DNA from: Clostridium guangxiense
GTDB taxonomy: Bacteria; Bacillota; Clostridia; Clostridiales; Clostridiaceae
Length of the DNA stretch: 64,000 nt
NCBI RefSeq assembly: GCF_021043395.1
Contig: NZ_JAJNKE010000004.1
Span: 1-64,000 of the forward strand
Direction of reading: 5' to 3'
Shown piece after piece: positions 17,334 through 28,677 of this stretch (the stretch's first letter is position 1; each line of letters opens with the position of its first letter). The notes beneath the pieces are model-generated. The model made no database searches. It saw only the letters and a list, made by a program, of their open reading frames with translations, and had not been told where the DNA came from. The translations under genes and the position numbers were made by a program.

Positions 17334-19259
17334 ATGAGGGAAATAATATTTGCAGAAAAATCCGGTTTTTGCTTTGGAGTAAAAAGAGCTGTTGAAACTG
17401 CTCTAGAAACAAGAAAGAAATATGGTAAAAAAATATATACTCTTGGTTCTTTAATTCACAATAATGATGCAGTTAATTATCTTAAAAATAAAGGTATATA
17501 TCCTATTGAAATAAGTGATCTAGATTTTTTAAAACAAAATGATGTTATAATAATAAGATCACACGGTGTGCCAAAAAGTACAATCGAATTATTAAATTCA
17601 AAAGGTATTATAATAGTAAATGCTACGTGTCCTTTTGTTTCAAATATTCATGAAAAAGTAAAAAAATATAACGAACTTAAGTATGATATAGTAATTGTTG
17701 GTGATGAAAAACACCCTGAGGTTATAGGAATTAACGGATGGTGTGACAATAAAGCGTATGTATCTAAAGACGGAGATAATCTTAAAAATTTGAAATCTAA
17801 AGTATGTATTGTTTCTCAAACTACAGAAAAACTTTCTAATTTACAAAAAGTAGTCTCAAAGGTTGTTAAAATTTCAAAGGAAATAGCAGTGTTTAATACT
17901 ATTTGCAGTGCTACTTCCGAAAATCAAAAAGCTGCAGATGAGCTTTCTAAAAAAGTAGATTGTATGGTTGTTATTGGTGGAAAGCAAAGCTCAAATACCA
18001 GAAAGCTTTATGAAATATGTAAAAGCAATTGTAAAGCTACAATTCATGTAGAAAATTCAGGTGAAATACCTGATGAAATAATAAAAAACAAAAACTATTT
18101 AAAAATAGGTGTAACAGCTGGAGCTTCAACACCTGATTGGATTATCGAGGAGGCAATTGATAAAATGAGTGAAAATAATACAGTTACTGAAACAAACAAT
18201 GAAATGGCTGATGCTATGAAATTTATAGCCGAAAATGAAAGTAAAATTTATGCTGGCGCCCATGTAAGTGGGGAAATAATTCAGGTATCAGAAAAGGAAT
18301 TATTTTTAAATATAGGCTACAAGCGTGATGGTATTATACCAAAAAGTGAAACAGAATGTTCTAAAGAAAGTCTAAAAGATGTATATAAAGTAGGAGACAA
18401 TATTTCTGCCAAAGTAATTAAATTAAAAGATGATGATAATTACGTGGTTTTATCAGTAAAAGAAATTCAAAGAGAAGAAGGTTACAAAGAAATAAAGGAT
18501 GCTTTTGAAAACAAAACAAAACTAAATGTAAAAGTTAAAGAGTCAGTTAACGGTGGAATAATAGCTCTTTATAAAGGAATTAGAGTTTTCATACCTGCAT
18601 CTCATATAGAATTATTTCATGTAGAAAATCTTGATCAATATATTGGCAAGGAACTTGAAGTTGAAATAATAGAATATTCAACAAAGAAGAAACAAAGCAA
18701 AATCGTAGGTTCAAGAAGAGAAATATTAAAGAAAGAAAAAGAAGTAAAAGAAGAAACAGTATGGAATGAATTAGAGCAGGGACAGACAGTAGAAGGAGAA
18801 GTAAAAAGATTAACTGATTTTGGTGCTTTTGTTGACATTAAGGGTATAGATGGACTACTTCATGTTTCTGAAATATCATGGGGAAGAGTCAACAAACCAG
18901 CTGATGCTTTAAAAACAGGAGATAAGATTAAGGTTTATATATTAAGTATTGATAAAGAAAACAAAAAATTATCACTTAGCATGAAAAAGCTTATAGAAGA
19001 CCCATGGAATAATATAGAAGAAAAATATCCAGCCGGTTCAGTTGTTCTTGGAAAAGTTGTAAGGTTTGCTAACTTTGGTGCTTTTGTAGAATTAGAACCT
19101 GGTGTTGATGGACTTGTTCATATTTCTGAAATAAGCCACAAGAGAATTGCAAAACCATCAGAAGTTTTAACTATTGGTGAGGAAGTAAAAGCCAAAATAA
19201 TAGATGTAAATGGAGAAACAAAGAAAATTGGCTTAAGTATAAGAGAAGTAGAAGAATAA
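17334..19259 (+). CDS. ispH: IspH (HMBPP reductase) fused to four S1 RNA-binding domains
   Basis: The first 280 residues are a complete IspH/LytB with the three iron-sulfur cysteines at 13 (GFCFGV), 99 (NATCPF) and 191 (TICSAT) and substrate-binding His41, His77 and His127. IspH makes IPP and DMAPP from HMBPP in the MEP isoprenoid pathway. From about residue 300 to the end come four S1 domains; the last two (FGAFVDI, FGAFVEL, each followed by HVSEIS/HISEIS) are the best conserved, resembling ribosomal protein S1. Such fusions are known in clostridia. The ATG at 17334 has GGTGG 12 bases upstream, a rather long spacing. The translational or regulatory role of the S1 part is unproven. Confidence 0.93.
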   Translation: MREIIFAEKSGFCFGVKRAVETALETRKKYGKKIYTLGSLIHNNDAVNYLKNKGIYPIEISDLDFLKQNDVIIIRSHGVPKSTIELLNSKGIIIVNATCPFVSNIHEKVKKYNELKYDIVIVGDEKHPEVIGINGWCDNKAYVSKDGDNLKNLKSKVCIVSQTTEKLSNLQKVVSKVVKISKEIAVFNTICSATSENQKAADELSKKVDCMVVIGGKQSSNTRKLYEICKSNCKATIHVENSGEIPDEIIKNKNYLKIGVTAGASTPDWIIEEAIDKMSENNTVTETNNEMADAMKFIAENESKIYAGAHVSGEIIQVSEKELFLNIGYKRDGIIPKSETECSKESLKDVYKVGDNISAKVIKLKDDDNYVVLSVKEIQREEGYKEIKDAFENKTKLNVKVKESVNGGIIALYKGIRVFIPASHIELFHVENLDQYIGKELEVEIIEYSTKKKQSKIVGSRREILKKEKEVKEETVWNELEQGQTVEGEVKRLTDFGAFVDIKGIDGLLHVSEISWGRVNKPADALKTGDKIKVYILSIDKENKKLSLSMKKLIEDPWNNIEEKYPAGSVVLGKVVRFANFGAFVELEPGVDGLVHISEISHKRIAKPSEVLTIGEEVKAKIIDVNGETKKIGLSIREVEE

Positions 19260-19267
19260 TAATTACT

Positions 19268-19304
19268 AAATGCGTGCAAAATGATAATAAGCACGCATTT
19301 TTTT
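19268..19304 (+). terminator. Terminator of ispH-S1
   Basis: AAATGCGTGC and GCACGCATTT form a 10-bp stem with a 13-nt loop, followed by a T-run. Confidence 0.9.
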
Positions 19305-19375
19305 ATTTCAAAATAGTTATAACTTTAAATTAACCATAATATATTTTAATGTACACTAATTGTGGAGGAAATACT

Positions 19376-20437
19376 ATGGTTGATTATAGAAATGCTGAGT
19401 TCGTTGAAATCTTAAAAAACAAAGAACTTAAAATGATAAATAAAGTCATTAGCAAATATGATTTTACCGTAATTGATATTAAAAAGGTTAGAAGTGCCTA
19501 CAAAATTGAAACAGACAAAGGTATGTTTTGCTTAAAAAGGATGAGACATGGCACTAAAAAAGCCTATAATGGAAACTACTTAACCTCTGAGCTTAAGAAA
19601 AATAACTTTTATAATACGGCTGGTTATATTAAAACCACAGATGGCAAATTTTTTATTCATCATAAGGGATATGTTTTCTACGTTACTGAATGGATAAACG
19701 GTGAGGAGTGTAACATGAATGATATAAACGAAACCGTCAATTGTGCTAAATTACTTGCTAATTTTCATTCAGCATGCAAAAATATTGATAAATCTAAACT
19801 TTATATAGAAAGTAATACTAAAAATTTAATGACTTTTTTTATGCGCTGTGTAAATGACATGAGAAGCTATAAAAGACTCATAAGCTCAAAAAAACTAAAA
19901 AATGGATTTGATGAAGAATATGAGAAACTTATTGATAGGTACTGCGATATAGGTTTACTATCTATAAAGCTTTTAAATGAATCATCATACTTAAGCTTTT
20001 TAAAAAATTATGATAAAAAGAAAACAATATGTCATGATAGCTTTTATTATCAAAATATAATAAAAAAGGATGATAAATATTATATTATAGATTTGGATAG
20101 TATAGTTATAGATTTTGAAATAAGCGATCTTGGAAAAATGATTAGAAGGCTTATGTTCAAAAAGGAATACAATTGGGATTTTGAAAAAGCTAAATTAGTA
20201 ATGGAAGCATATATGTCAATAAATAAACTTACCAGAGAAGAACTTCAAATAATGCTGGCTATTATAATTTTTCCACATAAGTTTTGGAAATTGGGTAAGA
20301 AAAGGTATGTAAAATGTAAAAACTGGACTGAAAAGAAATATATAAAAAGGCTCAATAAAATAATAGACGCAGGTGAATTTCAGGATAAATTTATACAAAA
20401 ATATATTGATTACTTAAAGAAATACAATTATAATTGA
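19376..20437 (+). CDS. CotS-like spore coat kinase-fold protein
   Basis: The 353-aa protein belongs to the aminoglycoside phosphotransferase/choline kinase fold and resembles the CotS spore coat family: an N-lobe (YKIETDKGMFCLKRMR), a catalytic-loop-like CHDSFYYQN and a metal-binding-like IDLDS. The catalytic His-x-Asp in the loop is present as HDS. CotS-type proteins are deposited on the spore coat; kinase activity is not established. ATG at 19376 has GGAGG upstream. Other CotS-like genes usually sit with glycosyltransferases, but none is nearby. Confidence 0.8.
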   Translation: MVDYRNAEFVEILKNKELKMINKVISKYDFTVIDIKKVRSAYKIETDKGMFCLKRMRHGTKKAYNGNYLTSELKKNNFYNTAGYIKTTDGKFFIHHKGYVFYVTEWINGEECNMNDINETVNCAKLLANFHSACKNIDKSKLYIESNTKNLMTFFMRCVNDMRSYKRLISSKKLKNGFDEEYEKLIDRYCDIGLLSIKLLNESSYLSFLKNYDKKKTICHDSFYYQNIIKKDDKYYIIDLDSIVIDFEISDLGKMIRRLMFKKEYNWDFEKAKLVMEAYMSINKLTREELQIMLAIIIFPHKFWKLGKKRYVKCKNWTEKKYIKRLNKIIDAGEFQDKFIQKYIDYLKKYNYN

Positions 20438-20478
20438 CATAAAAATGTTATTATTTATAATTTTTGTAAGAGGTAAAT

Positions 20479-21366
20479 ATGTATAGTTGTGAGGTTTTGA
20501 ATAAGTACAATCTTAAATACTTAATATCTTTAAATTCTAAAAGATATAATTTTAATAAGCTTAACATGGATTTTATGGATGAATTTAAAAAAGATAATAT
20601 GCTAAAAAAAATCCTGGTAAAAAGAAATGTACATTTGCTTAAATATAATAATAAATACATAGGCTTTATTTGGGTTAAAAAAGAAAACTCGAAAGAAACT
20701 TACAATATAAATTGTATGGAAATTTGTAAGGAATTTTTTTCAGATATTAATGCTTATAATTTACTCTTAAAGTCATTTAAATCTGCTAAAGCTTTTGTAT
20801 ATAAATGTGAAAAGAACTTATATAATTACTCAATATTAAAAAAGCTTAATTTTGAGGAAATAGAAGGTAACTTTGAGCTTGAAATAAATCTTGAAAAGTA
20901 TTTTAATCTTAGATATTTTCAAAATGTTAAAATTGAACCCTTAGTAAAATCCAAAGAAGAAGGAATAAGATGTTACATTCAAAATGAAGTGTTTCATAAA
21001 GATGGACGTATACCAATTTCTATTGATGATATATATTATGATGAAACTCAAAATTATTACATTGATGATGGATCGCTTTTTATTAAGTTAAATAATGAGG
21101 CTATAGGATATGGTCAGCTTATATTTAAAGATGATAGGCCATTTGTCGTTAACTTTGGGCTTTTATCTGAACATAGAGGAAAGGGTTACGGAAAATATTT
21201 TCTCCAGTATATACTCAATTATATAAAATTAATTGGATATAAAAAAGCTTATATTAATGTGGACATAAATAATTATGTTGCTATTAATTTATATAAATCG
21301 ATTGGATTTATTGAAAGCAAAGAATGCTGCCTTTGGAAAAAAACTATAATGGAAAGGAATGATTAA
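20479..21366 (+). CDS. GNAT-family N-acetyltransferase
   Basis: The 295-aa protein has a C-terminal GNAT domain with the acetyl-CoA-binding pattern EHRGKGYGKYFLQYIL (motif A, about 235-250) and a following NVDINNYVAINLYKSIGF (motif B). The N-terminal 140 residues are poorly conserved and may be a degenerate second GNAT fold. The start ATG follows AGAGG. It may form an operon with the CotS-like gene 41 bases upstream, and a terminator lies 58 bases downstream. The substrate is unknown. Confidence 0.82.
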   Translation: MYSCEVLNKYNLKYLISLNSKRYNFNKLNMDFMDEFKKDNMLKKILVKRNVHLLKYNNKYIGFIWVKKENSKETYNINCMEICKEFFSDINAYNLLLKSFKSAKAFVYKCEKNLYNYSILKKLNFEEIEGNFELEINLEKYFNLRYFQNVKIEPLVKSKEEGIRCYIQNEVFHKDGRIPISIDDIYYDETQNYYIDDGSLFIKLNNEAIGYGQLIFKDDRPFVVNFGLLSEHRGKGYGKYFLQYILNYIKLIGYKKAYINVDINNYVAINLYKSIGFIESKECCLWKKTIMERND

Positions 21367-21423
21367 TAAAAAATATTAATTGTTCTTTTTTATTTTTATA
21401 GGAACTTATAAATGAATCCAAAC

Positions 21424-21456
21424 TGCCAGGACATAAAAGTCCTAGCAATTTTTATT
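21424..21456 (+). terminator. Terminator after the GNAT gene
   Basis: GCCAGGAC and GTCCTAGC pair with one wobble around ATAAAA, followed by AATTTTTATT. It sits immediately 3' of the small minus-strand gene and may serve both strands. Confidence 0.75.
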
Positions 21457-21464
21457 AAATGCTT

Positions 21465-21635
21465 TCATTGTGAGTCCTTGTTTAACAAGCCATCTATTGG
21501 AACATGTAATGATTTAGTATAAAATAATCTTTCGCCCGGATACTTTTCAAAATAACATAGATCGCATATAGAATCACTTTTTAACAGCGAAGCTTCATTA
21601 TTTTCTTCATTTTCAAGAAGTTTTGCATCATACAT
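21465..21635 (-). CDS. Small CxxC protein, 56 aa
   Basis: On the minus strand a perfect AAGGAGG precedes an ATG opening a 56-residue frame (starts MYDAKLLENEENNEASLLKS, ends GLLNKDSQ). The middle has CDLCYFEKYPGERLF, a possible half zinc or thiol site. No signal peptide or membrane segment is seen. The gene lies between GNAT and miaB in a stretch otherwise without genes, and the ribosome site and codon pattern support it. I do not recognise a family. Confidence 0.65.
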   Translation of the reverse strand: MYDAKLLENEENNEASLLKSDSICDLCYFEKYPGERLFYTKSLHVPIDGLLNKDSQ

Positions 21636-21806
21636 ATGAAAAACCTCCTTTTTCGTTTTTTTAATACATCTTTAGTATTTTCAAAAGTTTAAAAGTTATT
21701 CATTTTAAATTATAATTTAAATTCTTCAATAATCAGACTATATATGATATAATATTAAATTGACGTTTTATAAAATTTTATATTATATGTTTTAATAGGA
21801 GGAAAT

Positions 21807-23126
21807 ATGAGTAATAAATTTTATATAGAAACATGGGGTTGTCAAATGAATGCTGAAGACTCCGAAAAACTTTCAGGAATGCTAAAGAAACTCGATTACA
21901 CTAGTACTGATAATAAAAATGAAGCTGATCTTATTATATTTAATACCTGCTGTGTTAGAGAAAATGCTGAGCTTAAGGTTTTTGGAAATCTAGGAGTTTT
22001 GAGAAAGCTTAAAGCAAAAAATCCAGATTTAATAATAACGGTATGCGGCTGCATGATGCAGGAAAACAAAATGGCTGAGGATATAAAAAAGAGATTTCCT
22101 TTTGTAGATATAATAATGGGAACTCATAATATTCAAATGTTCCCTTCATATTTAAAAGAAGTTAAGGAAAATAGAAAGTCAGTACTTGAAATATGGGATA
22201 AAGAAGAAGATATAATAGAAGGTCTTCCAATTGACAGAGATAGTGAAATAAAAGCTTTCGTAACTATTATGTATGGCTGCAATAATTTTTGTACATATTG
22301 CATAGTTCCATATGTAAGAGGAAGGGAAAGAAGTAGAAAACCTTCTGATATAGAAAATGAAATCAAAAAACTAGTTGTGGAAGGATACAAGGAAGTAACT
22401 CTACTTGGTCAAAACGTAAATTCTTATGGAAAAGGCCTTGAAGAGGAAATTAATTTTGCAGAACTTTTAAGAAGGATAAATAAAATTGAGGGTCTTGAAA
22501 GAATAAGATTTATGACATCTCATCCAAAGGATTTAACTGATGATGTTATAAAAGCTGTAGCAGAATGTGATAAAGTATGTGAGCACATACACTTACCTGT
22601 TCAATCTGGTTCTTCAGAAATAATGAAAAAAATGAACAGGCATTATGACAGGGATTACTATATGACTTTAATTAAGAAAATAAAAGAACAAATTAAAGAT
22701 GTAGCCATAACTACAGATATAATAGTTGGTTTTCCTGGAGAAACTGAAAAAGACTTTGAGGATACTTTAAGCTTAGTTGAAGAAGTAGGCTATGATTCAG
22801 CATTTACTTTCCTTTATTCAATAAGAGAAGGTACCCCTGCTGCAAACCTTAAAGATCAAATTCCAGAAGATGTAAAACATGAAAGATTCAATAGATTGGT
22901 AGAAGTTGTAAATAGAATATGCGCAGAAAAGAACAAGGAATATGAAGGTAAGATTGTACAAATTCTGGTAGAAGGAAAAAGCAAAAATGATGACGGAAAG
23001 TTAATGGGAAGAACAAGAACAGGTAAGCTTGTTAACTTTGCAGCTTCAGAGGACAGTATAGGTAAACTTATTAACGTAAAAATAACAAAAGCTCAATCTT
23101 TTTCTTTGGTAGGAGAAGAAATTTAA
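21807..23126 (+). CDS. miaB: tRNA-2-methylthio-N6-dimethylallyladenosine synthase
   Basis: The 439-aa radical-SAM methylthiotransferase adds the 2-methylthio group to i6A37 in tRNA. The auxiliary cluster cysteines are at 12, 48 and 82 and the radical-SAM triad at 158, 162 and 165 (GCNNFCTYC). A TRAM domain closes the protein. The pairing with miaA four genes on fits, since MiaA makes its substrate. ATG follows AGGAGG. It leads the miaB-mutS-mutL-miaA-hfq cluster. Confidence 0.97.
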   Translation: MSNKFYIETWGCQMNAEDSEKLSGMLKKLDYTSTDNKNEADLIIFNTCCVRENAELKVFGNLGVLRKLKAKNPDLIITVCGCMMQENKMAEDIKKRFPFVDIIMGTHNIQMFPSYLKEVKENRKSVLEIWDKEEDIIEGLPIDRDSEIKAFVTIMYGCNNFCTYCIVPYVRGRERSRKPSDIENEIKKLVVEGYKEVTLLGQNVNSYGKGLEEEINFAELLRRINKIEGLERIRFMTSHPKDLTDDVIKAVAECDKVCEHIHLPVQSGSSEIMKKMNRHYDRDYYMTLIKKIKEQIKDVAITTDIIVGFPGETEKDFEDTLSLVEEVGYDSAFTFLYSIREGTPAANLKDQIPEDVKHERFNRLVEVVNRICAEKNKEYEGKIVQILVEGKSKNDDGKLMGRTRTGKLVNFAASEDSIGKLINVKITKAQSFSLVGEEI

Positions 23127-23147
23127 TTATTGAGGGATGATATACTT

Positions 23148-25772
23148 ATGGGAATGACTCCTATGATGCAGCAATTTTTAAGTGTAAAAGAAAATTATAA
23201 AGACTGCATTCTTTTCTTTAGAATAGGTGACTTTTATGAAATGTTCTTTGAAGATGCTGAAACTGCCTCAAGAGAACTAGAGCTTGTTTTAACAGGAAAG
23301 GACTGCGGTCTTAGCAAAAGAGCGCCTATGTGCGGTGTACCTCACCATGCATATGCAATCTATGCGAGTAAATTAATATCAAAAGGATATAAGGTTGCAA
23401 TAGCAGAGCAGCTTGAAGATCCAGCTTTAACAAAAGGTCTTGTAAAAAGAGATGTAATAAAGGTGCTTACACCTGGAACTTATACAGATTCGTCTTTTCT
23501 TGAAGATACTAAAAACAATTATATTATGTCAATTTATATAGAAAAAGATAATGCTTCAATGTGCTTTGCTGATATATCTACTGGAGAATTTAAATGCACT
23601 GAAATTAATTATGAGCCTGACTTAATATATAATGAAATATCGAAGTTTTCACCAAAAGAAATATTGATTCAGGATACTATTGATTCAAAATTAATAAAAA
23701 ATATGAAGGAAAGATTTTCAGTATCCTATACAGAACTTGAAAATAAGTATTTTAATGAATTTGCAGAAAGTAATTTAAAAGCACAGTTTTCTAATTACAA
23801 TGAAATAAATATGGATTTGCTGCTTAAAAGCTGTGCTAACGGACTTCTGCGTTATATAATGGACACACAAAAAATAATGCTTACTCATTTAGACGAAATA
23901 GAATATTATAATGTCATTGATTTCTTAAGCATAGATTTAAATTCTAGAAGAAATTTGGAACTTACTGAAACTTTAAGGGATAAAAACAAAAAAGGCTCAC
24001 TATTATGGGTGCTCGATAAAACTAGCACTGCTATGGGAGCAAGGCAGCTTAGAAAATGGGTTGAACAGCCGCTAATAGAGGAAAATAAAATAAAAAATAG
24101 GCTTGATGCTGTGGAAGAATTATTACAAAATGTAAATGCACACGAAGATTTAAAGGAAGATTTAAAACAAATATATGATGTAGAAAGACTTGCTGGAAAA
24201 ATATCATCTAAAAGTGTAAATGCCAAAGAGCTTTTATCGCTTAAAAGTTCTATAGAAAATCTTCCTACTATAAAGCAACTAATGAAACAGTTTAAATCTG
24301 AATTTCTAATGAATATGGAAAAAAATCTTGATGATTTAAATGACATATATGTTTTACTAGATTCTGCTATATCCACTACTCCTTCTTTATCTGTAAAAGA
24401 GGGTAATATAATAAAAGATGGCTATGATGCTGAAGTAGATGAACTAAGACTTGCAAAAGCTCATGGCAAGGAATGGATAGCTTCTCTTGAAACGAAGGAA
24501 AAGGATGAAACAGGAATAAAATCTTTGAAAGTGGGATATAATAAAGTTTTTGGATACTATATAGAGGTAACCAAATCAAATTTGAATCTTGTACCAGAAG
24601 GACGATATATAAGGAAACAAACCCTTGCAAATTGTGAACGATATATAACTCCTGAACTTAAAGAAATGGAAGAAAAAATATTAGGTGCAGAAGAAAAACT
24701 TGTATCCTTAGAATACGATATTTTTGTAAAAGTACGAGATGAAATAGAAAAACAAATCGACAGAATAAAATTAGCTGCTAAGATTTTATCTAAAATTGAC
24801 TGCATAAGTTCTTTTGCAGAGGTGGCTCGTGAAAATAACTACTGTAAGCCTGTAATTAAAGATCATGGTGAGATTAAAATAAAAGAGGGAAGACATCCTG
24901 TTGTAGAAAAGGTAATACCGCACGGAACTTTTGTTTCTAATGATACAGAAATGGATACAAAAGAAAACATGCTTATGCTTATTACAGGGCCTAATATGGC
25001 TGGTAAATCTACATACATGAGACAGGTAGCTCTCATAGTATTAATGGCTCAAATGGGCAGCTTCGTTCCTGCAAGTGAAGCTGAAATATCCATATGTGAT
25101 AAAATATTTACAAGGATAGGAGCCTCTGATGATCTTGCAGCTGGTAAGAGTACTTTTATGGTAGAAATGTGGGAAGTATCTAATATACTAAAAAATGCTA
25201 CTAATAAAAGCCTTATACTTTTAGACGAAGTTGGCAGGGGAACCAGTACCTATGATGGACTTAGTATAGCTTGGTCTGTGATAGAATATATATGTGCTAA
25301 TGAAAAAATGAAGTGCAAAACTCTTTTTGCTACACATTATCATGAACTTACAAAACTTGAAGGAATAATAAACGGTCTCAAAAATTATTCAATAGCTGTA
25401 AAAAAAGTTGATGATGACATTATTTTTTTAAGAAAAATAATAAAGGGTGGAGCAGATGAATCTTATGGAATAGAAGTTGCAAAGATAGCTGGAATTCCTA
25501 ATGATGTTATTGTTAGAGCAAGAGAAATACTAAAAGAACTTGAGAATAATAACAAAAATGAGGTAGCAGCTGACAAAATTGTAAATAGTCATGATATTGT
25601 AAAACCTAAGGTGACAAAAAAAGAACAAAGTAAACTTCAAATTGATTTTAGTGATATAGAGAGAGATAATTTAATTAAAGAATTAAAAAATACTGAAATT
25701 CTTGAAATGAACCCTATTGAATGCATGAATAAACTATATGACTTTATAAAAAAGGCTAAAGATATAGATTAA
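23148..25772 (+). CDS. mutS: DNA mismatch repair protein MutS
   Basis: The 874-aa protein has the mismatch-contacting motif [13 protein letters not shown] (Phe-x-Glu in FYE), the Walker [10 protein letters not shown], Walker [11 protein letters not shown] and a C-terminal helix-turn-helix region. It recognises mispairs and recruits MutL. A TTG at 23130 also opens the frame, but ATG at 23148 ([10 protein letters not shown]) matches the family's usual start and has GAGGGATGAT upstream. It begins 21 bases after miaB. Confidence 0.97.
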   Translation: MGMTPMMQQFLSVKENYKDCILFFRIGDFYEMFFEDAETASRELELVLTGKDCGLSKRAPMCGVPHHAYAIYASKLISKGYKVAIAEQLEDPALTKGLVKRDVIKVLTPGTYTDSSFLEDTKNNYIMSIYIEKDNASMCFADISTGEFKCTEINYEPDLIYNEISKFSPKEILIQDTIDSKLIKNMKERFSVSYTELENKYFNEFAESNLKAQFSNYNEINMDLLLKSCANGLLRYIMDTQKIMLTHLDEIEYYNVIDFLSIDLNSRRNLELTETLRDKNKKGSLLWVLDKTSTAMGARQLRKWVEQPLIEENKIKNRLDAVEELLQNVNAHEDLKEDLKQIYDVERLAGKISSKSVNAKELLSLKSSIENLPTIKQLMKQFKSEFLMNMEKNLDDLNDIYVLLDSAISTTPSLSVKEGNIIKDGYDAEVDELRLAKAHGKEWIASLETKEKDETGIKSLKVGYNKVFGYYIEVTKSNLNLVPEGRYIRKQTLANCERYITPELKEMEEKILGAEEKLVSLEYDIFVKVRDEIEKQIDRIKLAAKILSKIDCISSFAEVARENNYCKPVIKDHGEIKIKEGRHPVVEKVIPHGTFVSNDTEMDTKENMLMLITGPNMAGKSTYMRQVALIVLMAQMGSFVPASEAEISICDKIFTRIGASDDLAAGKSTFMVEMWEVSNILKNATNKSLILLDEVGRGTSTYDGLSIAWSVIEYICANEKMKCKTLFATHYHELTKLEGIINGLKNYSIAVKKVDDDIIFLRKIIKGGADESYGIEVAKIAGIPNDVIVRAREILKELENNNKNEVAADKIVNSHDIVKPKVTKKEQSKLQIDFSDIERDNLIKELKNTEILEMNPIECMNKLYDFIKKAKDID

Positions 25773-25806
25773 AAATTACAAATGTACAGTAAAGAAGGGA
25801 AGCACT

Positions 25807-27651
25807 TTGAGAAGAATAAATTTATTAAGCGAGGAAACTTCAAACAAAATTGCCGCAGGTGAAGTTATAGAAAGACCTTCATCAGTTGTAAAAGAACTAA
25901 TTGAAAATAGCATTGATGCTGGCTCAAAAACCATAGGTATAGAAGTAGAAAACGGTGGAGAAACTCTTATACGAATAGTTGATGATGGCGTAGGAATTTA
26001 CGGCGATGATATTGAAAAAGCCTTTATGCCTCACGCTACAAGCAAAATTTCTAAAATAGAAGATATATATTCTATAAACACACTTGGATTTAGAGGCGAA
26101 GCTCTTCCTAGTATCGCCTCTGTATCAAATACAATTTTAAGATCAAAAATTCGTGAAAGTGAATTTGGAAGAGAAATATCAATAAGTGGTGGCAGTATAA
26201 ATTACGTAAAAGACTGTGGCTGCAGCATAGGAACAACTATCGAAGTTAGGAATTTATTTTACAATGTTCCAGCTAGAGCAAAGTTTTTAAAGTCCCCACA
26301 AAAGGAAATGGCAGCTATTTCAGATATAGTTAATAGATTAGCTTTATCTCACAGCAGTATATCATTTAAACTAATTAATGGTGGTAAAAAATCTATAACT
26401 ACATATTCTACAGATAAGCTCATTGATACAATAAGAGAGATATATGGTAAAAAAATAGTTGATAATGTAGTTTATTTTGAAAGGCATTCGGATTTAGTTT
26501 CTGTCCATGGTTATGTTGGAAATGCAGAAATAAGCAGGGGAAGCAGAAACAATCAAAGCATATTTATAAATAATAGATATATAAAAAATAGACTTATAAC
26601 CACAGCTATTGAGAATGCAGTAAAATCCTTTACTATGATTAATAAATTTCCTTTTTTTATAATTTTCTTAGATATTTTTCCGGAATTTGTAGATGTAAAT
26701 GTTCACCCTACAAAATCTGAAATAAAATTTAGAAATGAAAGGGAAATATTTAAAATCGTATTTGATACCGTGCATGAAGCTTTAAGGGAAAGTGTAAAGG
26801 ACAGTTTTAAAATTGACGCTGTAGTAAAAGAGGAAAATGCTATAAATGAACTTAAAAATGATGTAAGAGATGAAAATATAAATGTTGTGCAGCTGCCAAT
26901 TGATTTAAAAAATTCTGTAGATGAACAAAAGGTTCAGGAAGCCCAAAACGATAATATTACTTATAAATTAGAAACTTCTTACTCTAAACCAGAAAATAAA
27001 GCAGTGCCTTCCTATGATTTTGTTAAAGAAAGCAAAAATGAAGAAAAACCAGTTTTGAAAAAGGAACCTAAGTTTGAAAAGTTAAGAGTAATAGGACAAT
27101 TTGATAATACGTATATCTTAGCAGAAGGAGTTAAATCATTTTATATAATAGATCAACATGCAGCTCATGAAAAAGTACTTTTTGAAAAGTATAGAAATGA
27201 AATAAAAGATAGAAGTGTAGTATCTCAAATAATGATAACACCTGCAGTTATTGAATTAATACCATCAGATTATGTTTATTACATTGAAAATAAACATATA
27301 TTTGAAAATGCGGGATTTAAGAGCGAAGATTTTGGAGATAATACAATAATAATAAAAGAAGTTCCTATGTTTTTAGGGAAACCTTATGCTAAAGATATGT
27401 TTTTAAATATACTTGATAATCTTAAAGATATGGGTAGTGGAGAAACCATTGAAGTAAAATATATGAAAATAGCAACATTAGCATGTAAGGCTGCTATTAA
27501 AGCATATAATGAGTTAAGCATGGCTGAAATGGAGAAGCTTGTAGATGACCTAAGATATCTTGATGACCCATTTAACTGCCCCCATGGTAGGCCTACTATA
27601 ATAAAATATACAATAACTGATTTTGAAAAAAGATTTAAAAGAATTCAATAG
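25807..27651 (+). CDS. mutL: DNA mismatch repair protein MutL
   Basis: The 614-aa protein has the GHKL ATPase motifs ELIENSIDAGS, DDGVGI and GFRGEALPSIASVS. The C-terminal domain carries DQHAAHEKVLFE, the DQHA(x)2E(x)4E metal motif of nicking MutL proteins, so it is an endonuclease-type MutL; this fits the absence of MutH in this group. Residues 345-415 form a charged, variable linker. The start is TTG behind AAGAAGGGAAG. It lies 34 bases after mutS. Confidence 0.97.
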   Translation: MRRINLLSEETSNKIAAGEVIERPSSVVKELIENSIDAGSKTIGIEVENGGETLIRIVDDGVGIYGDDIEKAFMPHATSKISKIEDIYSINTLGFRGEALPSIASVSNTILRSKIRESEFGREISISGGSINYVKDCGCSIGTTIEVRNLFYNVPARAKFLKSPQKEMAAISDIVNRLALSHSSISFKLINGGKKSITTYSTDKLIDTIREIYGKKIVDNVVYFERHSDLVSVHGYVGNAEISRGSRNNQSIFINNRYIKNRLITTAIENAVKSFTMINKFPFFIIFLDIFPEFVDVNVHPTKSEIKFRNEREIFKIVFDTVHEALRESVKDSFKIDAVVKEENAINELKNDVRDENINVVQLPIDLKNSVDEQKVQEAQNDNITYKLETSYSKPENKAVPSYDFVKESKNEEKPVLKKEPKFEKLRVIGQFDNTYILAEGVKSFYIIDQHAAHEKVLFEKYRNEIKDRSVVSQIMITPAVIELIPSDYVYYIENKHIFENAGFKSEDFGDNTIIIKEVPMFLGKPYAKDMFLNILDNLKDMGSGETIEVKYMKIATLACKAAIKAYNELSMAEMEKLVDDLRYLDDPFNCPHGRPTIIKYTITDFEKRFKRIQ

Positions 27652-27680
27652 AGTTAAATAAAGAAGGATGATTTTGCAAT

Positions 27681-28613
27681 ATGAAAAAGCTTCTTATAAT
27701 AGCTGGACCTACAGCTGTTGGAAAAACGGATATATCAATTAAACTTGCTAAAGAATTAAATGGAGAAATAATTTCAGCAGATTCTATGCAAATTTACAAA
27801 TACATGGATATAGGTTCTGCTAAAATATCTACTGATGAGATGCAGGGAATAAGACATCATCTTATTAATATAAAAGATCCATCAGAAGAATTTAGCGTTG
27901 CTGAATTTAAGGATAAAGCAACAATTGCAATAGATGATATAGTAGAAAGAGGCAAATATCCAATAATAGCTGGTGGAACAGGTCTTTATATTAATTCAAT
28001 TATATGTAATTATGAATTTACAGGAACCTATAAGGATGATGATTATAGAAATTATTTAAAAAATCTTGCTGATGAAAATGGTAAAGATTATGTTCACGAA
28101 CTTCTTAAAAATATAGATAGAGAATCTTATGAAAAGCTTTATCCAAACGATTTAAAAAGAGTTATAAGAGCGCTTGAAGTATACAAAGTAACTAAAAGAA
28201 CTATAAGTGAACTAAACAAAGGTGTTAACTTATATGACATTTCCTACGATATAAACTATTATGTACTTAATATGAATAGAGATAAACTTTATGAACGAAT
28301 AAACAAAAGAGTTGACAAAATGCTTTCTCATGGACTTATAGATGAGGTTGTAAAACTTAAAAATATGGGATATAATTCAGATATGCAGTCAATGAAAGGC
28401 ATTGGGTATAAAGAGGTTTTATACTACCTTGACGGTAAATTAAGTTTTGATGAAGCTGTTGATCTTATTAAAAAGGGAAGTAGACATTATGCAAAAAGGC
28501 AGCTTACCTGGTTTAGAAAAGATAAACGTGCAAAATGGATAAACAAAGATTTATATAAAGATGATAGTGAGATAGTTAATCAAATTAAAGAAGATATATT
28601 AAAGAATAATTAA
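27681..28613 (+). CDS. miaA: tRNA dimethylallyltransferase
   Basis: The 310-aa protein has the P-loop GPTAVGKTD at 8-16 and [17 protein letters not shown], the MiaA tRNA/DMAPP region. It transfers the dimethylallyl group to A37 of tRNAs reading UNN codons, the step before MiaB. DMAPP comes from the MEP pathway whose last enzyme, IspH, is also in this window. ATG, 29 bases after mutL. Confidence 0.97.
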   Translation: MKKLLIIAGPTAVGKTDISIKLAKELNGEIISADSMQIYKYMDIGSAKISTDEMQGIRHHLINIKDPSEEFSVAEFKDKATIAIDDIVERGKYPIIAGGTGLYINSIICNYEFTGTYKDDDYRNYLKNLADENGKDYVHELLKNIDRESYEKLYPNDLKRVIRALEVYKVTKRTISELNKGVNLYDISYDINYYVLNMNRDKLYERINKRVDKMLSHGLIDEVVKLKNMGYNSDMQSMKGIGYKEVLYYLDGKLSFDEAVDLIKKGSRHYAKRQLTWFRKDKRAKWINKDLYKDDSEIVNQIKEDILKNN

Positions 28614-28677
28614 AAAAGAAGGATTTTATAAAATTTTATAGAATTATATATTTAAAACGAAGCGGAGGGTGAATAAC

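Noticed and set aside
23906-24376. 156-codon minus-strand open frame
   Set aside because: Shadow of mutS, rich in Ser and Phe as expected for antisense of Lys/Glu codons.
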